Of a stretch of 64,000 bases of DNA, positions 38,218 to 46,796 are shown one piece after another (position 1 is the stretch's first letter; every line of letters begins with the position of its first letter). The DNA is taken from assembly GCF_002288825.1 (NCBI RefSeq), contig NZ_NSLI01000001.1, forward strand, positions 1 to 64,000. Reading direction: 5' to 3'. This DNA is from Sphingomonas lenta (GTDB taxonomy: Bacteria > Pseudomonadota > Alphaproteobacteria > Sphingomonadales > Sphingomonadaceae). Both the position numbers and the translations under genes were made by a program. The notes below the pieces were generated by a model, which saw nothing but the letters and a program-made list of their open reading frames with translations, did no database searches and was not told where the DNA came from.

Positions 38218-39485
38218 ACCGAATAGTTGCTTCCCCCATCGCCGTCGCTCCCAAGAGCGACCTCGCCGCGCCGATCGCGCGAATCGTACTGCTGCTGACG
38301 CTCGCCGTCTGCGTGGTGGTGCCGCACTCGTTCCAGGTCGCCACCGCCGCGCTGCTCGGCATGAGCCTGATCCTGTCGCTCCTGGTCGTACGTCAATCCG
38401 ATTGGCTGCAGCGGCTGATGACGACCTATCTGCTCGGCGTCGCGATCACCGCTTTTTACATCTGGCTGGGCACGGTGCACCGCGCGCCGCGGGCGGCGTC
38501 CAACCAGACGATCATCGTCTACATCGTCGCGCCGTTCATGTGGCTGATGATCGGCACGGTCCTGTACCAGCAGTTCGGCCTGGAGCGCGTGACGAGGATC
38601 CTGATCCGGCTTACCTGGGCCGCAATCGCCTCAGTGGCGGCGTTCTTCTACCTGTTCCTGGCGTTCGGCGTGGAGGCGGTGCGCGTCCTCAACGAAAACG
38701 CCAATGTGAACGTGACGGAGGGTTTCGCGGGCGCGAGCATCCTCGTCTACGGGTCGCTCATCTTCTTGACGGGTGCGGTCTTCGCGCAGCCCACAATGAT
38801 CAAGGGCAGGCTCGCGCGCCTCATACTGCCGGGCTTGCTCATCTTGTGTGCGCTCACGTCCGGCCGGTCGGCGCTGATCCTGTCGGTACCGATAGGCGCT
38901 CTCGTCGGCGCTCTGCTGCGCGGCCGCATCCGTAAGGGCCACGGCGAAGGTCAGGGCCTGTCGGTGCTGCTGCCCACCATTACGCTCGGCGTCGTCGGTT
39001 TCGCGGTGCTCGTCGTCATCGACCTGTTTGTCGACTGGTTCGACCTCTTCGTGATCTTCGAAATCTTCTACGACGAGCTCACCAGCGGCGGCGGGTCGGA
39101 GCGCACCGAGCAGGTGGGCGCGCTATGGGAGGGCGTTCAGCAGTCTTACGGCCTGGGCGTGGGTCACGGCATCGGCGTGCCCTATCTTCGCAGCGCCGAG
39201 TTCCCCTGGCGCTATGAGGTAATCCCCATGGCGACGCTGCTGCGTGTCGGGTTCATCGGGACGCTCGTCTATATGTCCACGTTCATCGTCTACGGGCTGG
39301 AGCTGGCCCGGCGCAGCGGCGGACGGCTGCTCCGGCCCGAGGACGTGTACATGGCGGGCGGCTTCGCGGCGGCCGCGTTCGCGGCGTTCACAAACCCGTA
39401 CATCGAGTCGTTTGTGTTCCAGTGGATGTACTTCCTGCCCGTGCTCGGGCTGGGCGTGGTCGCGAACCCCGGCCGCGGCGGCTAG
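38214..39485 (+). CDS. second O-antigen ligase/polymerase-like membrane protein
   Basis: 423 residues from GTG 38214, which overlaps the glycosyltransferase stop. About ten hydrophobic segments, with the features TSGRSALILSVPIGALVGAL, a periplasmic loop near residue 290-350 (GGGSERTEQVGALWEGVQQS, then YGLGVGHGIGVPYL) and FAAFTNPYIESFVFQW. The topology matches Wzy/WaaL-type proteins but the conserved NRNH-like motif of the first is absent. It may be the true repeat-unit polymerase with the other acting as a ligase or for a second polymer. Ends overlap the convergent methyltransferase by 4 bp. Confidence 0.75.
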   Translation: MNRIVASPIAVAPKSDLAAPIARIVLLLTLAVCVVVPHSFQVATAALLGMSLILSLLVVRQSDWLQRLMTTYLLGVAITAFYIWLGTVHRAPRAASNQTIIVYIVAPFMWLMIGTVLYQQFGLERVTRILIRLTWAAIASVAAFFYLFLAFGVEAVRVLNENANVNVTEGFAGASILVYGSLIFLTGAVFAQPTMIKGRLARLILPGLLILCALTSGRSALILSVPIGALVGALLRGRIRKGHGEGQGLSVLLPTITLGVVGFAVLVVIDLFVDWFDLFVIFEIFYDELTSGGGSERTEQVGALWEGVQQSYGLGVGHGIGVPYLRSAEFPWRYEVIPMATLLRVGFIGTLVYMSTFIVYGLELARRSGGRLLRPEDVYMAGGFAAAAFAAFTNPYIESFVFQWMYFLPVLGLGVVANPGRGG

Positions 39486-40330
39486 GCCCGGCGCGCCAGC
39501 ATGCAGACGGAGGGGCCGGCGACCGCCTGCGGCTCCTCGAACGCGGTCTCAACCGCGTATCCGTGCCGTTGGAAGAAGGCGAGCACCTCGTCCTTGTCGA
39601 GCCAGATCGAGCGCGACATGACGCCGCCGCAGAAGTCGCTCTTCGCCTCCGTGCCGCGGTAGCTGCGGACATAGTAGGTCATGGTGTCGTCGCCCAGCGT
39701 GCGCGACGTCACCTCGCCGGTCATCGGACGCCAGCGGCGATCGCCGGGCAGCATGGCGGCCTTGTCGACGAAGTGGCTCCAAACGAAGATGCGGTCCGAC
39801 GCCTTCACCATGTTGAGCAGCGTCTGGAGCGGGTCGACCATATGGTAGAGAATGCCGCTCGCCATCAGGAGATCGTAGCGGCGGTCGGACTGCGCCAGGA
39901 ACGCGTCGAAGTCGCCCAACTCGAAATGCGCGCGCAACAGGCCGAGCAGTTCCTTGACCAAGAGGCAGCGCAGGAAGGCCGCCTTGTTCGCCTCGATCGC
40001 GAGGATGGACGCCGCGCCGGCCTGCGTCAGCATGGAGGTGTGACCGCCCTCCAGGGGTCCGAGCTCCAGCACGTTCCAGCCGCCGACGTCGCCCAGTCGT
40101 TCGAGCAGCCAGCGGATGCGTGTGTCGTCGAACAGATCGACCGCGCCGCTCGTCACACCCTCGATGGGCAGTTTGGACGCCCAATCGCCTTTGAAGATGT
40201 CCACCGCCTGCTGCGCCGAGGGGGCCTGGTGGACGAAGGCGTCGTTCGCCTTCCAGCCCGCCTCGCCGCGACGTCGATCGCCGTTCACGAGACGTCGGAC
40301 GAAGTCGAAGACGGATAGGACGGGGTTCAA
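39482..40330 (-). CDS. class I SAM-dependent methyltransferase
   Basis: 282 residues. The SAM-binding motif reads NVLELGPLEGGHTSMLTQAG followed by ILAIEANKAAFLRC. The YDLLMASGILYHMVDPLQTL post-II region is typical of small-molecule methyltransferases. The N-terminal 60 residues (NAPSAQQAVDIFKGDW-like) and a C-terminal FQRHGYAVE motif match the group. Its place among polymer genes suggests sugar or amino-sugar methylation, but the substrate is unknown. It is convergent with the polymerase-like gene. Confidence 0.85.
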   Translation of the reverse strand: MNPVLSVFDFVRRLVNGDRRRGEAGWKANDAFVHQAPSAQQAVDIFKGDWASKLPIEGVTSGAVDLFDDTRIRWLLERLGDVGGWNVLELGPLEGGHTSMLTQAGAASILAIEANKAAFLRCLLVKELLGLLRAHFELGDFDAFLAQSDRRYDLLMASGILYHMVDPLQTLLNMVKASDRIFVWSHFVDKAAMLPGDRRWRPMTGEVTSRTLGDDTMTYYVRSYRGTEAKSDFCGGVMSRSIWLDKDEVLAFFQRHGYAVETAFEEPQAVAGPSVCMLARRA

Positions 40331-40384
40331 GGCGATGCTCCGGAGAAGAAGGTTCGGGACGCTTTAGCCGCGCGCGCGGCCAAC

Positions 40385-41632
40385 TCAATCCATGTCGGGA
40401 ATGACGGGGTCGGCCGCGCGTAGCTTCTCGATCCAGTGGATTTGGCGGGGGAGGCAGACCTGGTGCAGGTCGTAGCGTTCGTGGACGAGCGCGCGGGCGT
40501 TCGCGCCCATGCGCGCGCGGGTGTGAGGATCGTCGAGAAGCGCGCACGCGCCGTCGACCAGCGCCTCCGGGTCGAAAAAGGGGAAGAGCAGGCCGTTCTC
40601 TCCGGGCGTCACCACCTCGCGCAGGGGCGCGGTGTCGCTCGCGAGGATGGGCACGCCCATGCTCATCGCCTCCATGAGGCTCCAGGACAGGACGAAGGGA
40701 TAGGTCAGGTAGACGTGGAGCGCCGACGTCCGCATCACCGACAGGAACATCGAATAGTCGAGATTGCCGAGGAAGTGGACGCGCGAGCGGTCGACGCGGT
40801 CGGCGACCTCCGACCAGAAGATCTGCTTCCAGCTGCCCTTGCCTTGCAGCGGGGCGGCCCCGTAGCTCACGCCTTCGCCGCCGACGATGAGCACGCGCGC
40901 GTTCGGGCGGCGGCGCAGCAGCTCGGGCAGGGCGCGCACGAAGATGTGGTAGCCGCGATAGGGCTCCAGGTTGCGCGCGACGAAGGTGATGACCTCCTGC
41001 CCATGGGCGACCTCGACGCCGCCGACCTTGAGGCGGACGGAGGGATCGGGGGCGACATGGTCGGTGTCGATGCCGTCGAAGATGACGTCGATCATGCGCC
41101 GGTAGCGATCGGGATAGGTGCCGGCCTGGAACTCGGTCGGCGAGATCCCGGCGTTGGCGTACTCAAGATTGAGACGCTGCGGCAGGTTGCGCAGGCGGAA
41201 CTTGCAGACGGCGTCCAGCGGGTCCGTGCGCGGCCCGAACTCCTGATCGAAGTCGAGGTCGCCGCCGGTCGAGCGGTAGAAATACTCGCAATAGACGCCC
41301 AGCCGCGCCTCCGGCCAGACCTGCTTCAGGAACAGCGAATCGCCCCAGCCCGGGTGCGCCACGATCACGTCGGGCGAGAAGCCGCCGTCGCGCAGCTTGG
41401 CGGCGGTGCGGAGCGTCGCCTCCGCGCGAATGACCTTGGTCTCGAAGTCGCGCGCCCAGGGGTGCTTGGCGCTGGTGCCGTACGTGCTGCCGCTGCGCAG
41501 CACGGGAAAGGGATTGTCCGCGGGCGGCGCGGACATGGACATCGCCACAACTTCGGCGCCGCGGCGCTTCATCTCGGGCGCCAAATGCTTGAACTGGGCG
41601 GGGTAGTTCTGGTGCACGAACAACAGGCGCAT
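40385..41632 (-). CDS. family 4 glycosyltransferase (1)
   Basis: 415 residues. GT-B fold: MRLLFVHQNYPAQFKHLAPE at the N-terminus, VIVAHPGWGDSLFLKQVWP, VITFVARNLEPYRGYHIFVR, ARVLIVGGEG, and the C-terminal donor site YPFVLSWSLMEAMSMGVPIL followed by ASDTAPLREVV with the EX7E-type arrangement. It probably adds one sugar of the repeat unit. Donor and acceptor are unknown. It shares an orientation with the beta-helix gene upstream, separated by 48 bp. Confidence 0.9.
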   Translation of the reverse strand: MRLLFVHQNYPAQFKHLAPEMKRRGAEVVAMSMSAPPADNPFPVLRSGSTYGTSAKHPWARDFETKVIRAEATLRTAAKLRDGGFSPDVIVAHPGWGDSLFLKQVWPEARLGVYCEYFYRSTGGDLDFDQEFGPRTDPLDAVCKFRLRNLPQRLNLEYANAGISPTEFQAGTYPDRYRRMIDVIFDGIDTDHVAPDPSVRLKVGGVEVAHGQEVITFVARNLEPYRGYHIFVRALPELLRRRPNARVLIVGGEGVSYGAAPLQGKGSWKQIFWSEVADRVDRSRVHFLGNLDYSMFLSVMRTSALHVYLTYPFVLSWSLMEAMSMGVPILASDTAPLREVVTPGENGLLFPFFDPEALVDGACALLDDPHTRARMGANARALVHERYDLHQVCLPRQIHWIEKLRAADPVIPDMD

Positions 41633-41680
41633 GGGCGACGGCGTCTCCTCGGGACAGGGGACGCCGCTTACGCCAAGCGG

Positions 41681-43162
41681 TCAGACGGGCGCTAGCCTCA
41701 GCGTCTCGCGCACGGGCGGGGCGGCGAAGGTGACGCGCTGCGGCCCCACGGTGGCGGTGCGCGCGTCGATGCGCGCGTCCTGGAATGCGACCGCGGTCTG
41801 CGTCATCCGGCCGTTGGGGCTTGAGAAAAGGTTGTCCAGCATCGCCAAGCGCGTGATCCGCCCGCCTACGAAGGCGAGGCCGACGCCGAACCGCCGGTCG
41901 GCGAGACCGCAATCGACGAACTCGTTGCGCTCCAACCGGAGCCGGTCGCACTCGCGCACCCAGAGCGCGTAGCCCGCGGGCCGCAGCCCGACGCGCTCGA
42001 ACCGATTGCCCGTCAGCGTGACCTCCGCGTTCCAGGCGGTGTTGCCGATCTCCGAGTGCGAGGCGCAGTCGGTGAAGCGGTTCTCCGCCATCGTCACGCC
42101 GCGCATGCCGTTGAGGATGAACGGCGTGCGGCACCGCCGGATCGTGTTCCGCGAGAAAGTGACGCCATAGCCTTGATCCGCGCGGATCGCCTGGTCGCCG
42201 CCATAGCCGGCGGTCGTGAAGGCGCCGTCTCGGTCCTCGATCGTGTTGCCGGTGATCACGAAGCCGCTCTGCGCGTTCCGGACCCGGTCGTTGGCGCGCA
42301 GGTTCAAGGTGACGGCATAGCCGCCGCCGCCGCGGAACAGGTTGTCGCGGATCGTGACGGCGCGGATCACCGCGAAGCCGTCGTCGTTCGGTTCGAAGTC
42401 GATCGGGCCGGGCGCCATGACTCCGGTGCGCGGGTTGAACGGATCGCCCTTATTAACGGTGCCGTCGCCGTAGCGCGAGCAGTTGAGGAAGCGGCAGCCC
42501 TGGACCAGCAGGCGGTCGCAGTCGATCACCGAGATGCCGTTGCGGTTGTTGGCGTTGATGCCGTCGAACACGCAATCGACGACCGAGACGTCGAGATTGT
42601 GCCGCTCGTGCCCGAGCACCGTGCCGGAGCCGAGGTGCAGCCCGTCGCCTCGGAAGCCGCGGAAGCCGACGCGCTCGAACCGCGCGCCCGAGACGCCGTT
42701 GAGCATGATGAGATAGTCGAACTCGGCATAGCCGCGCTTCTCGACCTCGTCCTCGATCGTGAAGTCGCGGAAGATCATGTTCCGGCCGTTCCTGGCCGGG
42801 TCCGCGGAGTCGCTGTCGAAGAAGAACACGAAGGGCGCGGAACGGCGGTAGGAGCGCGCCACGATCGTGCGGTCGATGCCGTCGCCCAGCACCTGCACGC
42901 CCGAGGGAAGCCGGTCCTGCGGCGTGCTCGCGATGAGGTAGCGGCCGCCCGGTCCCCGGCCGCGGCCGGCGGGGAGGTGGACGGGCCTGCCGGTCGCGGC
43001 GGCGCGGCGGAACGCTTCCGAGTCGTCGACATCGCCGTCGCGCCGGAAGTCGGGCAGGGAGGCTCGGCCGTCCGCGTCGTCGGCCGCACCGCGCGCGAGC
43101 CCGCGCAGGGACCAGGCGGCCGGCGCCGCGACCGCGGCCGCCAATAGCAATCTACGCTTCAT
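41681..43162 (-). CDS. exported right-handed parallel beta-helix protein
   Basis: 493 residues. N-terminus MKRRLLLAAAVAAPAAWSLR resembles a Tat or Sec signal (RR followed by a hydrophobic run). The rest shows many repeats of the beta-helix type with NNxF/NTI turns: VTIRDNLFRGG, FVITGNTIEDRDGA, VTFSRNTIRRCRTPF, VTMAENRFTDC, VTLTGNRFERVG and LRLERNEFVDCG. This fold is shared by polysaccharide lyases, epimerases and hydrolases. Its position suggests trimming or release of the polymer in the periplasm, but no catalytic residues can be assigned. Start ATG 43162 is chosen because it gives the signal. Confidence 0.85.
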   Translation of the reverse strand: MKRRLLLAAAVAAPAAWSLRGLARGAADDADGRASLPDFRRDGDVDDSEAFRRAAATGRPVHLPAGRGRGPGGRYLIASTPQDRLPSGVQVLGDGIDRTIVARSYRRSAPFVFFFDSDSADPARNGRNMIFRDFTIEDEVEKRGYAEFDYLIMLNGVSGARFERVGFRGFRGDGLHLGSGTVLGHERHNLDVSVVDCVFDGINANNRNGISVIDCDRLLVQGCRFLNCSRYGDGTVNKGDPFNPRTGVMAPGPIDFEPNDDGFAVIRAVTIRDNLFRGGGGYAVTLNLRANDRVRNAQSGFVITGNTIEDRDGAFTTAGYGGDQAIRADQGYGVTFSRNTIRRCRTPFILNGMRGVTMAENRFTDCASHSEIGNTAWNAEVTLTGNRFERVGLRPAGYALWVRECDRLRLERNEFVDCGLADRRFGVGLAFVGGRITRLAMLDNLFSSPNGRMTQTAVAFQDARIDARTATVGPQRVTFAAPPVRETLRLAPV

Positions 43163-43272
43163 ACGCTTCCCATGATCTCGCCACGGCTGCTCAACGGGCC
43201 GCACGGCTAGGCGTTGCGGATGCGCGATGCTAGGGGGCGGCCGAGCGCTCACCACGGGTTCCCTCGACCTTC

Positions 43273-44373
43273 ATGTCCGACGACCTCCGGCGCGACCTGT
43301 CGGGCCGCACCATCCTCATGTTGCCGCGTTACGGCGAGCTCGGTCCGAGCAGCCGGCTCCGGATGGGCCAGTTCGCGCCGCGGCTGGAGGGGGCGGGTGC
43401 GACGGTGCGGTCGTCGCCCTTCTTCGACGACGATTACCTCCGCGCGCTGTTCGGCAGCGGTTCGAAGTCGAAGCTGAGCTCGCTCCGCGCCTACGCCCGG
43501 CGCACGGCGGCGCTGGCGCGGGAGCGGGCCGACCTGGTCTGGATCGAGCGCGAGCTGTTCCCGTTCCTGCCGGGCGGCTTCGAGCGGGCGCTCAGGGCGC
43601 GGCGCATCCCGTACGTGGTCGACTGGGACGACGCGGTGTTCCACCGCTACGACCGCCACCCCTGCTCCGCGGTGCGGCGGGTCCTGGGCCGCAAGTTCGA
43701 CGCATCGCTCAGGGGATCGGCGGCGGCGACGCCGGGCAACTCCTACCTCGCCCGCTACATGGCGGAGCACGGCGCGCGGCGCGTCGTGACGGTGCCGACC
43801 GTGGTGGACCCGCGCCGTTACGACCCGAGGCCGCGCGCGCGGGGCGCGAGCCTGAGGCTGGGCTGGATCGGCACGCCCGCCAACGCCCGCTACCTGTCGG
43901 TGGTGGCCGACGCGATCCGCCTGCTGGGCGACGAGGCGCCCGTCACCCTGGTGACGATCGGCGCGCCGCGGCTCGACGGCTTCCCGGTCGAGCAGGAGGC
44001 GCACGACTGGAGCGAGGACAGCGAGGCGCGGCTGCTCTCGACGGTCGACGTCGGCGTCATGCCGCTGCCCGACCGCTCCTTCGAGCGGGGCAAGTGCGGC
44101 TATAAGCTGATCCAGTACATGGCGAGCGGGCGGGCGGTGATCGCGTCGCCGGTGGGCGTCAACGCGGAGATCGTGGACGGGGAGGTCGGGCTGCTCGCCA
44201 CTACGCCGGCCGAGTGGGCGGAGGCGATCCGGATGCTCGCCGCCGATCCCGCGCGCACGGAAGCGATGGGGCAGGCGGGGCGCCGCCGCGTCGAGGAGCG
44301 TTACTCGATCGACGTCGCGGGCGCCGCGCTGGTCGACCTGTTCGCGTCCGTCGCGTCGGAGGCGCGGCGGTGA
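43273..44373 (+). CDS. glycosyltransferase (GT-B, family 4-like)
   Basis: 366 residues. N-terminal ILMLPRYGELGPSSRLRMGQ and FFDDDYLRALFGSGSKSK, then DWDDAVFHRYDRH. The C-terminal donor domain carries GWIGTPANARYLSVVADAIR, DVGVMPLPDRSFERGKCGYK and LIQYMASGRAVIASPVGVNAE, matching GT4-like enzymes that follow the SSRxR N-terminal motif. Probably transfers one sugar onto the lipid-linked chain; specificity is unknown. The stop overlaps the start of the next glycosyltransferase as GTGA. Confidence 0.88.
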   Translation: MSDDLRRDLSGRTILMLPRYGELGPSSRLRMGQFAPRLEGAGATVRSSPFFDDDYLRALFGSGSKSKLSSLRAYARRTAALARERADLVWIERELFPFLPGGFERALRARRIPYVVDWDDAVFHRYDRHPCSAVRRVLGRKFDASLRGSAAATPGNSYLARYMAEHGARRVVTVPTVVDPRRYDPRPRARGASLRLGWIGTPANARYLSVVADAIRLLGDEAPVTLVTIGAPRLDGFPVEQEAHDWSEDSEARLLSTVDVGVMPLPDRSFERGKCGYKLIQYMASGRAVIASPVGVNAEIVDGEVGLLATTPAEWAEAIRMLAADPARTEAMGQAGRRRVEERYSIDVAGAALVDLFASVASEARR

Positions 44374-45497
44374 GCACCGTCGCGCTGGTGACCAGCGGCG
44401 CCTATTCGGTCGCGAACTTTCGCGGCATGCTGATCGAGGAGCTCAAGCGGCGCGGGCACCGGGTGCTGGCGCTCGCGCCCGATTGGGACGATGCGACGCG
44501 ACGGCGCGCGGGCGCGCTGGGCGCGGAGCCGGTCGACATCTCGTTGAGCCGCACGGGACTGAGCCCGCGGCGTGACGCGCTCGACGTCGTCCGGCTGACC
44601 GCGACGCTGCGGCGGCTGCGGCCCGACGCGGTGCTGACCTATTTCGCCAAGCCCAACGTCTACGGCATGCTGGCGGCGCGCGCGGCGGGCGTGAAGCGGC
44701 GCGTCGCGATGGTTGAGGGGCTGGGATTCGTGTTCGACAGCAGCGCGGGCGAGAGCGGGCGGCGCAAGCTCGTCAAGCTGCTCGCCCGCGGGCTGTACCG
44801 GGCGGCGTTCGCGGGCGCGCACCGGGTCGTGTTCCTGAACCGCGACGATCAAGCCTTCTTCCTCGCCGGGCGGCTGGTCGCGCCGGGCAAGGTGGTCAAT
44901 ATCGGCGGGATCGGTGTCGACCTGGACCAGTTCGCGCCCGCGCCGCCCGTCACCGACCCGCCGACTTTTCTGCTGATGGCGCGGCTGCTGCGCGGCAAGG
45001 GGGTGCTGGAGTATGCGGAAGCCGCCGCGCTGGTGAAGGAGCGCCACCCCCGGGCCCGGTTCGTGCTGCTCGGCGATTTCGACGCCAATCCCGACTCGCT
45101 CGCGCGCGAGGACATCGAACCCTGGGTTGCGCGGGGCGCGATCGAGTGGCCCGGCCATGTCGAGGACGTGCGGGGCATGCTCGCGGCGGCGAGCGCGTTC
45201 GTGCTGCCCGCCTGGTGCCGCGAGGGGCTGCCGCGTAGCAGCCAGGAGGCCTCCGCGATGGCCAAGCCGGTGATCACCACGGACGTGGTGGGCTGCCGCG
45301 ACACGGTGGAGGACGGACGGACGGGGCTGATCGTCCGGCCGCGAGACGTTCCCGACCTCGCGCGCGCGATGACTCGCCTGATCGAGCACCCGGACGAGAT
45401 CGTCGCCATGGGCCGGGAAGGCCGCCGCTTCGCCGAGCGGCACTATGACGGGCGCGAGAAGAGCCGGGCCCTGGCCGACCTGCTCGTGGACGGCTGA
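44370..45497 (+). CDS. family 4 glycosyltransferase (2)
   Basis: 375 residues, starting GTG 44370 in a GTGA overlap. N-terminal TSGAYSVANFRGMLIEELKR, a PNVYGMLAARAAGVKRRVAM acceptor loop and the donor domain LMARLLRGKGVLEYAEAAAL, WPGHVEDVRGMLAAASAFVL, PAWCREGLPRSSQEASAMAK and VGCRDTVEDGRTG. The pattern resembles GT4 enzymes such as PglA/WbpY-type transferases of N-acetylamino sugars, a likeness that is suggestive only. The gene ends 7 bp before the convergent wecC. Confidence 0.9.
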   Translation: MSTVALVTSGAYSVANFRGMLIEELKRRGHRVLALAPDWDDATRRRAGALGAEPVDISLSRTGLSPRRDALDVVRLTATLRRLRPDAVLTYFAKPNVYGMLAARAAGVKRRVAMVEGLGFVFDSSAGESGRRKLVKLLARGLYRAAFAGAHRVVFLNRDDQAFFLAGRLVAPGKVVNIGGIGVDLDQFAPAPPVTDPPTFLLMARLLRGKGVLEYAEAAALVKERHPRARFVLLGDFDANPDSLAREDIEPWVARGAIEWPGHVEDVRGMLAAASAFVLPAWCREGLPRSSQEASAMAKPVITTDVVGCRDTVEDGRTGLIVRPRDVPDLARAMTRLIEHPDEIVAMGREGRRFAERHYDGREKSRALADLLVDG

Positions 45498-45503
45498 CCG
45501 GCG

Positions 45504-46796
45504 CTAGACGGCGACCCGCAGCGCGGGCTGGGCGCGGCGACGCGGCTGGTCCGGCCAGATGCCGCGCGTGTCGAGCACCAGCTTGGTGGCCCGCTCCTCC
45601 AGCGGCACGGAGCGGAAGACGTCGTGGTCGACGAGCACGATCATGACGGGGCAGGTCTCGATCGCGGTGTCCACGTCCGTCAGGACCGCGCCCGTGCCGG
45701 CGAAGGCGGCGGGAAGCGCGCGGGCATAGGGCTCGACGACGCGGATGCGGTCGCCGAACCGCTCGGCGAGCGTGAGCGCCACCTTGAGCGCCGGGCTCTC
45801 GCGGAAGTCGTCGATATTGGCCTTGAACGCGAGGCCCATGCAGGCGACCGGGCCGGGTGCGCTCTCGATCAGCGCGGCGGCCTGGGCGACGACATGGTCC
45901 GTCTTGCCGTCGTTGACCTGGCGCGCGGTGCGGATCAGCGGCGTGTTGGCCGGGTCGGCATGAACGAGGAACCAGGGGTCGACGGCGATGCAGTGGCCGC
46001 CGACGCCGGGGCCGGGGTTGAGGATGTTGACCCGCGGGTGGCGGTTGGCGAGCCGGATCACCTCCCACACGTCGACGCCCATCGTGTCCGCCACGAGGCT
46101 CAGCTCGTTGGCGAAGGCGATGTTGACGTCGCGGAAGGCGTTCTCCGTCAGCTTGGTCATCTCGGCGGCGCGCGCGTTGGTCGTCACGCACGCGCCGCGG
46201 ACGAAGCGGCGGTAAAAGGCGAGCGCCTTGCGCGCGCAACGCGGGGTGACGCCGCCGATCACGCGGTCGTTGTCGATCAGCTCTTGGAGGATGCGGCCGG
46301 GGAGCACGCGTTCGGGGCAGTAGGCGACGGCGATGTCCGCCTGCTCGCCCGTGCGGCCGGGCACCTTCAGGTCGGGCCGGAGCCGCGCGAGGAGGTCGCG
46401 CACCTGCTCGGTCGTGCCGACGGGCGAGGTCGATTCGAGGATCACCGTGTCGCCCGGCTTCAGCACCGCCGCGACCGAGGTCGCCGCCTGGAGGACGTAG
46501 GTGATGTCGGGCGCGTGATCGTTGCCGAAGGGCGTCGGCACGGCGATGACGAACACGTCGGCCGGCGCGATCTGCGTCGACGCCCGGAGCGTGCCGCGCG
46601 CGACGACGCCGGAGACGAGGCCGTCCAGGTCCACCTCTTCGATATGAACGCGGCCCGAGTTGACGGTGTCGACCACCGATGCGGATACGTCGACGCCCAG
46701 CACATGCGCGCCCGTCCGCGCGATCACCGCGGCGGTGGGAAGGCCGATGTAACCGAGCCCTAGGACGACGACCTGGAGTTCAGAGTCCGAAACCAC
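45504..46796 (-). CDS. wecC: UDP-N-acetyl-D-mannosamine dehydrogenase
   Basis: 430 residues. NAD-dependent oxidation of UDP-ManNAc to UDP-ManNAcA. Signatures of the UDP-sugar dehydrogenase family: VVVLGLGYIGLPTAAVIART, EVDLDGLVSG, AVPTPFGNDHAPDITYVLQA, ESTSPVGTTEQV, MTKLTENAFRDVNIAFANEL, the catalytic Cys in GPGVGGHCIAVDPWF, and LAFKANIDDFRESPALK. The wording follows WecC rather than UDP-glucose dehydrogenase. It overlaps wecB by 17 bp; the pair converts UDP-GlcNAc to UDP-ManNAcA. Confidence 0.95.
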   Translation of the reverse strand: MVSDSELQVVVLGLGYIGLPTAAVIARTGAHVLGVDVSASVVDTVNSGRVHIEEVDLDGLVSGVVARGTLRASTQIAPADVFVIAVPTPFGNDHAPDITYVLQAATSVAAVLKPGDTVILESTSPVGTTEQVRDLLARLRPDLKVPGRTGEQADIAVAYCPERVLPGRILQELIDNDRVIGGVTPRCARKALAFYRRFVRGACVTTNARAAEMTKLTENAFRDVNIAFANELSLVADTMGVDVWEVIRLANRHPRVNILNPGPGVGGHCIAVDPWFLVHADPANTPLIRTARQVNDGKTDHVVAQAAALIESAPGPVACMGLAFKANIDDFRESPALKVALTLAERFGDRIRVVEPYARALPAAFAGTGAVLTDVDTAIETCPVMIVLVDHDVFRSVPLEERATKLVLDTRGIWPDQPRRRAQPALRVAV

